Part shown: piece after piece, positions 17,233 to 24,224 of the stretch | Layout: each line of letters begins with the position of its first letter | Position numbering within the stretch: the stretch's first letter is position 1 | Source of the DNA: Phycisphaerae bacterium | Lineage (GTDB): Bacteria > Planctomycetota > Phycisphaerae > UBA1845 > UTPLA1 | Direction: 5' to 3' | Assembly: GCA_016935885.1 (NCBI GenBank) | Contig: JAFGQA010000330.1 | Location: 1 to 26,816, forward strand | Length of the DNA stretch: 26,816 nucleotides | Translations under genes and position numbers: made by a program | The notes under the pieces: generated by a model | What the model was told of the DNA's origin: nothing | The model's input: only the letters and a program-made list of their open reading frames with translations | Database searches by the model: none

Positions 17233-19671
17233 CTACCCTGGAACGACGATGTCTTCGAGGTGACATCGTTCGTCCTCGGTTTCATAGTCGAACCAGCAGA
17301 ATTCGACGGTGTACTCACCGGGAGCGAGGTCGAGCACAGTCCCTTCGACGTCGTAACAACAGATGCAGTAGCACGGCTCGGTGGCAATCTCCTCCTCCGT
17401 CAACCGGAGGAGGGATCCTTCGACGATCAGCGTGATGACGATATCGTCGGGACAGCAGTTGTACGTCGCGTTCCTGTGGAGCACGTGGAGCGCGTAACCA
17501 TCGACTGTAAGCTCAATCACGTCGTCTTCTTCGCACTGCCAGGCATCGCGACCCGGCCCGGGCAAGCATCCGCTGTTTGAATGGTCTCCCATGTGTGGCG
17601 GACCGCGCACGAGGCCGAGCAAGGCCGCGACGAACGCGGGGATGTCCTCGATATCCGGCGTGCCGCTACAGTTGAAGTCGGCTCGTCCGCAGTTCACTTC
17701 CGGCCCCGCGACATCCAGAAGACAATACACGAAATCCTGGACGTCAAAGCCGTCGACCACGCCGTCGCCATTCATGTCGCCGAGGAGAACGACGCCCTCG
17801 CATTCGTCGGGGATGCCGTTGCCGTTGCAGTCTCGACTCCCGCCGCAGTTCGGCGGCTCACAGCCCGGTGCATCGCAATCAACATCGCACGCGTCGTCGA
17901 TAACATTGTCGTTGCAATCCGTGTAGGCCCCCGAGACATCCATGTCGTAGGTGTTGCGCGTGTCGTCGGCGAGATACACGCGCAGGTAGAAGTCCGCGTC
18001 AGGTCCCAAGTTGACGTAGGTCAGCCATTCGTCGTCGGTGAAGCTCGTGGCGGAGGCGACCACCGCCCCGCCGCAGACGTCGTAGAGCTCGGCGTCGATG
18101 TTGCCGTACGAATCCGTGAAGCTCAGCAAGATGTCCAGTTGGGCGTCTTGCCTGAGCCTCAGGCGATACCAATCTTCATCGACGCCCTTGACCACCAGAT
18201 CCTTGTTGTTGCCGCTCTCCAATGCCGCCGCGGCGGCACACGAGTCGTTGTCCTCGAAGGCGTCATCGCTGCCGGCGGCCAGGAAGGCCGAGATGCTCGG
18301 GTAGTACACGGAGAACTTGCCGTAGTACACGGGCGTTGCCGGATAGTCGCAGTTGACTTCGCCGGTGGCGAAGCTCTCGTTGCCGAACAGAAGCTGATCG
18401 GCCGGCGTTGTTCCATCGGTCCAGATGCCTGAACCTGCGGAGCCCCCGTCTACGGTGCCCAGGCCCAGATTGAAGATGACCTTGTGCCACCATGGCCCGA
18501 GGTCGGAAGCGTAGCAGTGGCCCTGGCTCCAACGCTTCCAACTGCCCTGTGGGTGGTGAATGGCAACGCAGAGGCTCCCCGGTGGAATGGAACTGGTCGT
18601 CCATCCGCTCCAGAACACGCCAGGAGGCAGGACGCCCTTGATCATCAGCAATGTCCAATTGCCATCGGTTGGGGTCCCCTCATAGCCGGAAGTGGCCAGC
18701 AGGTCGGCGTCGTAGCTGTACGCGCTGACCATGAGCTCTGGCTCGTCACACTCAACGTGCTGATGGAACCATCGAAACTCGGCGGTCTGGGCTGCCGTTT
18801 GAGTATGGATGTTGTGGGCACTCGTGAGGAAGTACGGCGTGTTGTCGCCGTTGTCTGTGGCCAGCAGTTGTCCGGTGCAAAGGTACCAGATCCCTTGCTC
18901 TTGCCACATGACCTTCGCCACCGAGTAGCTGACGTCCTCCCACTCGGGATAGTAGCACGCGGTGTCCGGCATGCAGTCCAACGGCTGGCGTGAACCGCGC
19001 ACGCCGATAGGCCCGTCCAGGTTGCGAAACATGTGCCCCACCTCGTCGATGCCGAATGGGACCGTTTGGGCGTCCGGACGGCTGACGTGATACTCGACAT
19101 GTGCGACATCGCCTGTGACCGTGCCCGCCCAAAACTCGCCGCTCTGTCTGGGACCCGCCTCGGCGTACGGACCGAATACCCGGGCCGGGCAATTCGGGGA
19201 GTACACGTAGATCTCGGCACCCGCCGGGAGGTGCATGCCGACGAAGTGCAGGCGCAATCCCATCGCCCCTTCGGCCACGATCGCCGCGGTCCAAAGCCGC
19301 CCGCCGTCCGGTGTGTCGCACCAGTTCCCAGCTATGGGTCCCTTCAACGGCCTACTGATTCCCACGCGCGGCGGACTGCCCAACGCCGTGTCCTCGTCGA
19401 GGAACGCCTGGACATCTATGGCAGCTAATCGGTTCGCAGGGAACTGAACCTCCGTCCCCAGTTTCAGCCGTTGTGACGGCGGCTCCACCGGCTCAACGAC
19501 CGACACGTGACCGGCTGGCCAACCGACGCCCTTGCATGTCACCCCATCGGGCTTCGTCGCGTTCGATTCGTTGGCCCCACACTGCCCCGGGACCAGACCT
19601 GCGCCGCTGGCTAGCAGCAAGCCACAAACCGCCAGCATACAAACACTCGGAATCGTCCTCAGCGATTTCAT
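17233..19671 (-). CDS. secreted trypsin-fold (lysyl endopeptidase-like) protein, probable pseudoprotease, with PPC and dockerin-like C-terminus
   Basis: An 813-residue exported protein. The signal peptide is MKSLRTIPSVCMLAVCGLLLASGAG. Residues about 230-460 resemble Achromobacter lysyl endopeptidase. His286 is kept in YFLTSAHNI. The expected catalytic Asp (xDFTLL) is Asn338 in DGNWTLL. The expected nucleophile (GSSGSP) is Ala412 in GGSAGSG. Two of three triad residues are therefore lost, so it is probably not a working protease by the standard mechanism. A PPC domain follows (about 469-581, DDAFEDNDSC ... NTYDMDVSG), then Cys-rich Ca-binding repeats DCNDN, DCNGNGIPDECE, GDMNGDGVVDGFDVQDF and a dockerin-like second half. 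The last 100 residues carry Cys pairs and are unassigned. ATG at 19671 has GAGGAAGG just upstream. It may be a cell-surface binding protein. Confidence 0.85.
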   Translation of the reverse strand: MKSLRTIPSVCMLAVCGLLLASGAGLVPGQCGANESNATKPDGVTCKGVGWPAGHVSVVEPVEPPSQRLKLGTEVQFPANRLAAIDVQAFLDEDTALGSPPRVGISRPLKGPIAGNWCDTPDGGRLWTAAIVAEGAMGLRLHFVGMHLPAGAEIYVYSPNCPARVFGPYAEAGPRQSGEFWAGTVTGDVAHVEYHVSRPDAQTVPFGIDEVGHMFRNLDGPIGVRGSRQPLDCMPDTACYYPEWEDVSYSVAKVMWQEQGIWYLCTGQLLATDNGDNTPYFLTSAHNIHTQTAAQTAEFRWFHQHVECDEPELMVSAYSYDADLLATSGYEGTPTDGNWTLLMIKGVLPPGVFWSGWTTSSIPPGSLCVAIHHPQGSWKRWSQGHCYASDLGPWWHKVIFNLGLGTVDGGSAGSGIWTDGTTPADQLLFGNESFATGEVNCDYPATPVYYGKFSVYYPSISAFLAAGSDDAFEDNDSCAAAAALESGNNKDLVVKGVDEDWYRLRLRQDAQLDILLSFTDSYGNIDAELYDVCGGAVVASATSFTDDEWLTYVNLGPDADFYLRVYLADDTRNTYDMDVSGAYTDCNDNVIDDACDVDCDAPGCEPPNCGGSRDCNGNGIPDECEGVVLLGDMNGDGVVDGFDVQDFVYCLLDVAGPEVNCGRADFNCSGTPDIEDIPAFVAALLGLVRGPPHMGDHSNSGCLPGPGRDAWQCEEDDVIELTVDGYALHVLHRNATYNCCPDDIVITLIVEGSLLRLTEEEIATEPCYCICCYDVEGTVLDLAPGEYTVEFCWFDYETEDERCHLEDIVVPG

Positions 19672-19844
19672 GATCCTTCCTCGTTCCCCCAGACCTGTTG
19701 AGATTTCAGGACCGACCACATGCTGGATGATATCGGAAATGGTGCGAAGAACGCAAGGTAGTACCCGATCCCATTTGATGCTGCGGCTCACCGCCAGGCA
19801 ATGGCAGTTGCCCGGTCTCTACACCGTCGAAGGCGTGGGGGTTC

Positions 19845-20504
19845 TCAGATGGGACCGGTCTGGGTCTGTAGGTTTTGGAGGAGTTCGAGGCACCGGGCAT
19901 CACGATGCAGCATCGCGAGGCCGAACGTCCTGCTGATCCAATCGAACGTGGCATGGGAGTAGAACGCCACGTGCGTGGGGTCGCGGGCGTACCACCAGTT
20001 CTGGATGGTGCCGGGCCCCCGGTGGAATTGGGTCGTGATCGCCAGGTAGCCCCGGGGGCGGAGCAGGGCCAGGATGCGTTCCAACTCCGCGCGAGGCTCG
20101 GCGAAGTGCTCGAATACCTCAACGGCGACCACGGCATCGAACGGCTGTGACAGATCGGTGTCACGGGCGAAGACCGGGTCGTATCCGACGGCGTCGTAAC
20201 CGGCACGGCTGAGTAGCTCGACCAAGACCGGTTCGGGTCCGCAGCCATAGTCCAGGATGCGGTGTATCCCGTGGCCGCATTGCCGGAGCAGGTCGATCGG
20301 CCGATTCAGCGTCTCCACGTAACCTGCGTCGTCGATTGCGTTTCGGTGTTTCCGGTAGCGAAGCTCCTGAGCCGCCGCGGACAGGTGCTGAGCAGCCGGC
20401 ACGAAGATCAGATCGCACTGCGGACAATGGAGGAAATCCCGCCCCTGATAGGGTGGCAGTGGCACCGGAGTGTCATGACATAGATGACATTGCTGATCGG
20501 CCAT
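19845..20504 (-). CDS. class I SAM-dependent methyltransferase with N-terminal zinc-ribbon-like cysteines
   Basis: A 219-residue protein. Four Cys (C6, C9, C27, C30: QCHLCH and HCPQCD) form a likely zinc ribbon. A Rossmann-fold methyltransferase follows: motif I ILDYGCGPEP (about 83-92), an acidic motif YDPVF, PFDAVVAVEVFEHF as motif II, and LLRPRGYLAITTQF. The HVAFYSHATFDWISRTFG stretch near the end is typical of the Methyltransf_23 type, often found in sugar, lipid or small-molecule modification. The substrate is unknown. ATG at 20504 is used; a GTG nine codons upstream is also in frame. It lies 173 bp upstream of the protease-like gene on the same strand, a gap in which I see nothing. Confidence 0.82.
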   Translation of the reverse strand: MADQQCHLCHDTPVPLPPYQGRDFLHCPQCDLIFVPAAQHLSAAAQELRYRKHRNAIDDAGYVETLNRPIDLLRQCGHGIHRILDYGCGPEPVLVELLSRAGYDAVGYDPVFARDTDLSQPFDAVVAVEVFEHFAEPRAELERILALLRPRGYLAITTQFHRGPGTIQNWWYARDPTHVAFYSHATFDWISRTFGLAMLHRDARCLELLQNLQTQTGPI

Positions 20505-20590
20505 CGCAGGGCCGGCTCGATCCGCGAGCACGAGGGACTTGGTGGCATATTCGAGCCGGCGCGAAAAAAAAAGCGAAATCGTCGCGTGCG

Positions 20591-20629
20591 AAAAAGCCCT
20601 TGCTTTTTGTAGAGGCTAGGGGGGCCTCT
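20591..20629. other. two adjacent hairpins between the methyltransferase gene and nrdJ
   Basis: AAAAAGC-CCTT-GCTTTTT (20591-20608) is followed by AGAGGC / GCCTCT (20611-20616 and 20624-20629). A run of nine A lies just upstream (about 20565-20575). They lie upstream of both divergent genes. Function is not clear. Confidence 0.35.
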
Positions 20630-20734
20630 TCTTCCAACCCACCGAATCGTCGAGACTTGCGAAGGAACTTGCAATGCCTCGCCGAATCTCGGAGGCCAGT
20701 CTCATAACCGGCCCCGGCTGCGAACGTTACAGAG

Positions 20735-20781
20735 ACACTACATTTTGTAAGCGCTCGTTTGACAGCCCCCATATCTTGGGC
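20735..20781 (+). promoter_or_regulatory. tandem NrdR-box-like sites upstream of nrdJ
   Basis: ACACTACATTTTGTAA (20735-20750) matches the published NrdR box consensus acaCwAtATaTwGtgt at 13 of 16 positions by my count. CCCCCATATCTTGGGC (20766-20781) matches at 10 of 16. Their starts are 31 bp apart, three helical turns, the usual spacing of NrdR box pairs. The second lies between the -35 and -10 boxes of the promoter, so bound repressor would block transcription. Confidence 0.6.
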
Positions 20782-20787
20782 TATCTA
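20759..20787 (+). promoter_or_regulatory. sigma70-type promoter of nrdJ
   Basis: TTGACA (20759-20764) is a perfect -35 box; TATCTA (20782-20787) follows after exactly 17 bases and is a weak -10. Transcription would start near 20794, leaving a leader of about 258 bases before the nrdJ ATG. Confidence 0.55.
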
Positions 20788-20793
20788 CGTTTT

Positions 20794-21051
20794 TGCCCTC
20801 AAGGGACAGGTAACCTTGGTCCGAAAAGTACCCCGAGCAGAGGTTCGGAGTGCGTGGTGTGTATATGGGCACCAGCGAGCGTGCCGTCCGTGCTCCACGG
20901 TGTTCAAGGTGCGGGGAAAGTGGTCGAGCTTGGTGGGAATCGCGATGGTCGACCTTCAGCCCGATGCGGGCAGCGCGGCTGGGGGGTTGCCTGTTTGTTG
21001 GCCCTGCGGGGCACGCGTCGAGCGGCAGGAAACAAGGAATTCGGTGAAAAC
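20794..21051 (+). other. long untranslated leader of nrdJ
   Basis: About 258 bases between the predicted transcription start and the ATG at 21052. The nrdJ frame stays open through it, but the translated residues do not resemble a ribonucleotide reductase N-terminus and include a Cys/Gly-rich jumble, so I treat it as a leader. Because the enzyme uses adenosylcobalamin I looked for a cobalamin riboswitch and did not find a convincing one. Confidence 0.4.
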
Positions 21052-23712
21052 ATGGTTAGTGCCTCGAAGGAACGAGCTGCTTTACCGGACAAGGACGTCG
21101 GCTGCCGACTCCATCATGAGGAGATCTCCGATCTGACGCCGAACGCGCTGCGCGTGCTGCGCGTTCGGTATCTGAAGAAGGACGACGAGGGCAAGTGCAT
21201 CGAGGCGCCGGGCGATCTCTTCGATCGCGTGGCCGGCACCATCGCGGCCGTTGAGCTGCGGTACGGCGCTGGCGAGGTCTGTCGCGGCGAGTGGAAGGCG
21301 CGCTTCAAGCGGTTGATGACCTCCCGGCGATTCATGCCCAATAGCCCCACGCTCATGAATGCGGGAAGGTCGATGGGGATGCTGAGTGCCTGCTTTGTGT
21401 TGCCGGTGCCGGATTCGATCGACGGCATCTTCGATGCGATCAAGCAGACCGCCTTAATCCAGAAGGCCGGCGGCGGCACGGGGTTTGCCTTCGATTCCTT
21501 GCGTCCCACCGGTGACTACATTAAGTCCAGCGGCGGCAGGACCAGCGGCCCCATCAGCTTTTGGCGGGCCTTCAGCGAGGCGACCAACGCCATCCAGCAG
21601 GGTGCTTTCCGGCGAGGGGCCAACATGGGGATGATGAATATTCATCATCCCGACATCCTCAAGTTCCTGCACGCCAAGCAGGACCTGACCCAATTCACAA
21701 ACTACAACATCTCCGTGAAGATCACGGACGAATGGATGCAGGGCTTCCTGGAAGACGAAGACGCGCCGCATCTGGCCAGGAACCCGCGGGACGGCCGGGA
21801 GTGCTACCTGCCGAAGGATATCAGCGTCCACGACTATCGCATCACGGACCTCGTTCCGGTTGAGGCTTATGACGGCCAGATGCCGGTTTACACGCGGCGG
21901 GAGGTTTGGAATATCCTCGTCAAACAGGCGTGGCAGACCGGTGAGCCGGGCGTGGTCTTCATCGATCGAGTCAACGAGGACAACCCGACTCCTCACGTTG
22001 GCCGCATCGAGGCAACGAACCCCTGCGGTGAGCAGCCGCTGCTGCCGTATGAGGCCTGCAACCTGGGCAGCATTAATCTGGGTCTTTTCGTCAAGAGCGC
22101 CTGCACACCAGAGGCAGATCTGGATTGGCAGTCGTTGCGGCGGAGCATTCACGACGCCGTCCGGTTCCTCGACAATGTGATCGACGCGAACAACTATCCG
22201 CTGCCGCAGATTGACGACATGTGCAAGGCCAACCGCAAGATCGGCCTGGGTGTGATGGGTTTTGCCGACGCGCTTTTCAAGCTCGGCGTTCCGTACAACT
22301 CCGAGGAAGGCGTCGCCTGGGGCGGGCGGTTCATGAAGTTCCTCAACGACGAGGCCCACAACGCTTCGGAGAGGCTTGCGCAGGAGCGAGGCAGCTTCCC
22401 GAATTGGGCGAACAGTCATTGGGACACGAAGCACGATCGCCCGATGCGCAACAGTTGTACCACGACCGTGGCACCCACGGGAACGATCAGTATCATCGCG
22501 GACTGCTCCGGGGGGATTGAGCCGCTGTTCAGCCTGGCCTTCGTCCGAAATGTCCTGAAGGGTCAGGACGAAGGCGGGGCGCCGATGGTTGAGACGAATG
22601 AGACTTTTGAGCGCGTCGCGCGCGAAAGGGGCTTTTACAGCGAGGGCCTGATGGAACAGATTGCCAGGGATGGCACCCTCGCTCATATTGATGCCATCCC
22701 TGACGACGTCAAGCGCGTGTTTGTCTGTGCCCACGACATCGACCCTGTATGGCATATCAGGATGCAGGCCGCCTTCCAGGAGCACTGCGATGCTTCCATC
22801 AGCAAGACCATCAACTTTCGGCATGACGCCAACGAGGCGGATGTCGACAATATCTACAGGACCGCATACGCGTTGCGGTGCAAGGGCGTGACTGTTTATC
22901 GGGACGGCTGCCGCGCCAGCCAGCCGATGGCCCTGACGCAGTCCGATGGGAAGCATGAGCAAGGGCGTGAGCAGATGACGACGAACGGCGACGCGCCACG
23001 AAAGTCTTCGCCGAACGGGATCCAACCCGAGGGAGCTGAGATCTCCACCGAGACGAATCTTTTTGGCGAACGGATCACACAGATCAAGAAGCCGGTGCCG
23101 GCGTTGGATCCGAAGGAACTGCCGTCTATCACCAGCGGCGTCCGCATCCGCCAGCAGACGCCGTTCGGCAACATGCACATCCAGATTACGGTCGATCCCC
23201 GCGAGGAACGCGAGCTGGAGGTCTTTGCCCAGCTTGGCAAAGGCGGGGACATCGCCACGAGCGATCTCGAGGCCATTTGCCGGATGATCAGCCTTTGGCT
23301 CCGGGCTGGCGGTCGGATCACGCACGTGATCAAGCAACTGTCGGGCATTGGCTCGTCGCTTCAGATTCCGACCCGGCACGGGCGGATCATGTCGCTCGGC
23401 GACGGCCTGGCCCACGCCCTGAAGCGTTATACGCGGGCCAAGGAGCGCCACGGCCTGAAGGCATTGCTGCTCGGCGAGATAGATCCGGAGCACATCGAGG
23501 GATTGCCCGGCGGCGGCAGCAACGGTGGGAATGGAAAGAACGGCCGTGGCGGTGACATCACCATTGCTGCGGCCAACCGTTTAGCCGAGACGTCGCCGAA
23601 GTTGATGTCCCCTCGTCACTCATACCGGATCAAGTGCCCGGAATGCGGCGAGGACTTGGATACGGGAGAGAACTGTGTGAAGTGTCACGGTTGTGGGTAT
23701 GCCCAATGCTGA
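21052..23712 (+). CDS. nrdJ: class II (adenosylcobalamin-dependent) ribonucleotide reductase
   Basis: Reduces ribonucleotides to deoxyribonucleotides with a thiyl radical generated from coenzyme B12, so it works with or without oxygen. The 886 residues have the class II layout: SPTLMNAGRSMGMLSACFVLP with redox Cys114; NPCGEQPLLPYEACNLGS with the active-site Asn323, radical Cys325 and Glu327, and second redox Cys336. The 11-residue Cys spacing equals that of Thermotoga NrdJ (C322/C333). TVAPTGTISIIADCSGGIEP is the substrate phosphate loop. The end, CPECGEDLDTG ... CVKCHGCGYAQC, is a Cys-rich tail that can pass electrons to the active site. A linker rich in charged residues near 635-690 separates the barrel from a C-terminal domain. 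ATG at 21052 is supported by the start of family similarity and an upstream AAGGAA. Two NrdR-like boxes precede it. Confidence 0.95.
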   Translation: MVSASKERAALPDKDVGCRLHHEEISDLTPNALRVLRVRYLKKDDEGKCIEAPGDLFDRVAGTIAAVELRYGAGEVCRGEWKARFKRLMTSRRFMPNSPTLMNAGRSMGMLSACFVLPVPDSIDGIFDAIKQTALIQKAGGGTGFAFDSLRPTGDYIKSSGGRTSGPISFWRAFSEATNAIQQGAFRRGANMGMMNIHHPDILKFLHAKQDLTQFTNYNISVKITDEWMQGFLEDEDAPHLARNPRDGRECYLPKDISVHDYRITDLVPVEAYDGQMPVYTRREVWNILVKQAWQTGEPGVVFIDRVNEDNPTPHVGRIEATNPCGEQPLLPYEACNLGSINLGLFVKSACTPEADLDWQSLRRSIHDAVRFLDNVIDANNYPLPQIDDMCKANRKIGLGVMGFADALFKLGVPYNSEEGVAWGGRFMKFLNDEAHNASERLAQERGSFPNWANSHWDTKHDRPMRNSCTTTVAPTGTISIIADCSGGIEPLFSLAFVRNVLKGQDEGGAPMVETNETFERVARERGFYSEGLMEQIARDGTLAHIDAIPDDVKRVFVCAHDIDPVWHIRMQAAFQEHCDASISKTINFRHDANEADVDNIYRTAYALRCKGVTVYRDGCRASQPMALTQSDGKHEQGREQMTTNGDAPRKSSPNGIQPEGAEISTETNLFGERITQIKKPVPALDPKELPSITSGVRIRQQTPFGNMHIQITVDPREERELEVFAQLGKGGDIATSDLEAICRMISLWLRAGGRITHVIKQLSGIGSSLQIPTRHGRIMSLGDGLAHALKRYTRAKERHGLKALLLGEIDPEHIEGLPGGGSNGGNGKNGRGGDITIAAANRLAETSPKLMSPRHSYRIKCPECGEDLDTGENCVKCHGCGYAQC

Positions 23713-23758
23713 CGGTTCGCTGCGTAGCCCTTATGGTCCCCGCCGTCCCGGCCGGTGT

Positions 23759-23819
23759 TGGCACAGGCATCCCGCCTGTGGCACACTTTGGCTGCGGCCG
23801 GAGGCCGCGCTGTGCCACG
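23759..23819. repeat. composite palindromic repeat downstream of nrdJ
   Basis: CACAGGC-ATCCC-GCCTGTG (23762-23780) overlaps by three bases a larger stem GTGGCACA / TGTGCCAC (23778-23785 and 23811-23818) that encloses GCGGCC-GGA-GGCCGC (23794-23808). It begins 46 bp after the nrdJ stop. Its loop contains ATCCC, as does the CGAGAA family elsewhere in the window. It could protect the 3' end of the nrdJ mRNA. Confidence 0.65.
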
Positions 23820-23850
23820 GTGTTCTTCGCGAGCGGCGAAGGTTCTCAAT

Positions 23851-24018
23851 ATGAGTAGTACGGAGGGGTTTGCGATGGGGATGAGGCTGATCGCGGAGGC
23901 GGGGATCATCGAGCGTGGAGGTAGGGACGATACGGCGGAGGGGGAAATCGTGAGGGAGTGTGGTGTTTGGGCCTTGAACCAATGCCTCGGTCCGTTCGGA
24001 GAGGAACCGGACGGTTGA
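23851..24018 (+). CDS. possible small protein, unassigned
   Basis: A 55-codon frame starting MSSTEGFAMGMRLIAEAGIIERGG and ending GPFGEEPDG, with AAGG 8-9 bases before its ATG. It is acidic, has no membrane segment and no motif that I recognise. It lies between nrdJ and a strong hairpin terminator, so it could be the last gene of the nrdJ transcript, but chance cannot be excluded in GC-rich DNA of this length. Confidence 0.2.
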   Translation: MSSTEGFAMGMRLIAEAGIIERGGRDDTAEGEIVRECGVWALNQCLGPFGEEPDG

Positions 24019-24087
24019 TATCATAAAGGGGCGGGCCTTCGTAACACGCGCGGGAGTCGATCGAAGCACGGCTTCTTTCCCCTCCGG

Positions 24088-24133
24088 AAAGCGCCGGGAG
24101 TTCCCCAGTGGAGCCCGGCGCTTTCTTCGTTTT
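24088..24133 (+). terminator. strong hairpin with T-rich tail after the nrdJ region
   Basis: Perfect 11-bp arms AAAGCGCCGGG and CCCGGCGCTTT around a 15-base loop, followed by CTTCGTTTT. It ends the 512-bp region between nrdJ and the GT-C gene. The sequence before it (24025-24082) can also pair: GGGG with CCCC, and CTTCG with CGAAG. It may terminate nrdJ readthrough or a short RNA. Confidence 0.6.
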
Positions 24134-24224
24134 CGGCCTTCTTGGCTGTGCCGACATGCGCGCGCGGTGCCGATAGAATCTCGATACCAGCGGAATCGTG
24201 CCGAGGACTGTGCGTACCGTCGTG

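Noticed and set aside
20794..21051. Cobalamin riboswitch in front of nrdJ
   Set aside because: I could not find the conserved B12-box core or the GCCACTG-type segment; only short G-rich similarity near 20935-20985.
20674..21051. N-terminal extension of the ribonucleotide reductase from ATG 20674
   Set aside because: The frame is open, but the residues do not look like the family. This ATG would also lie upstream of the predicted promoter.
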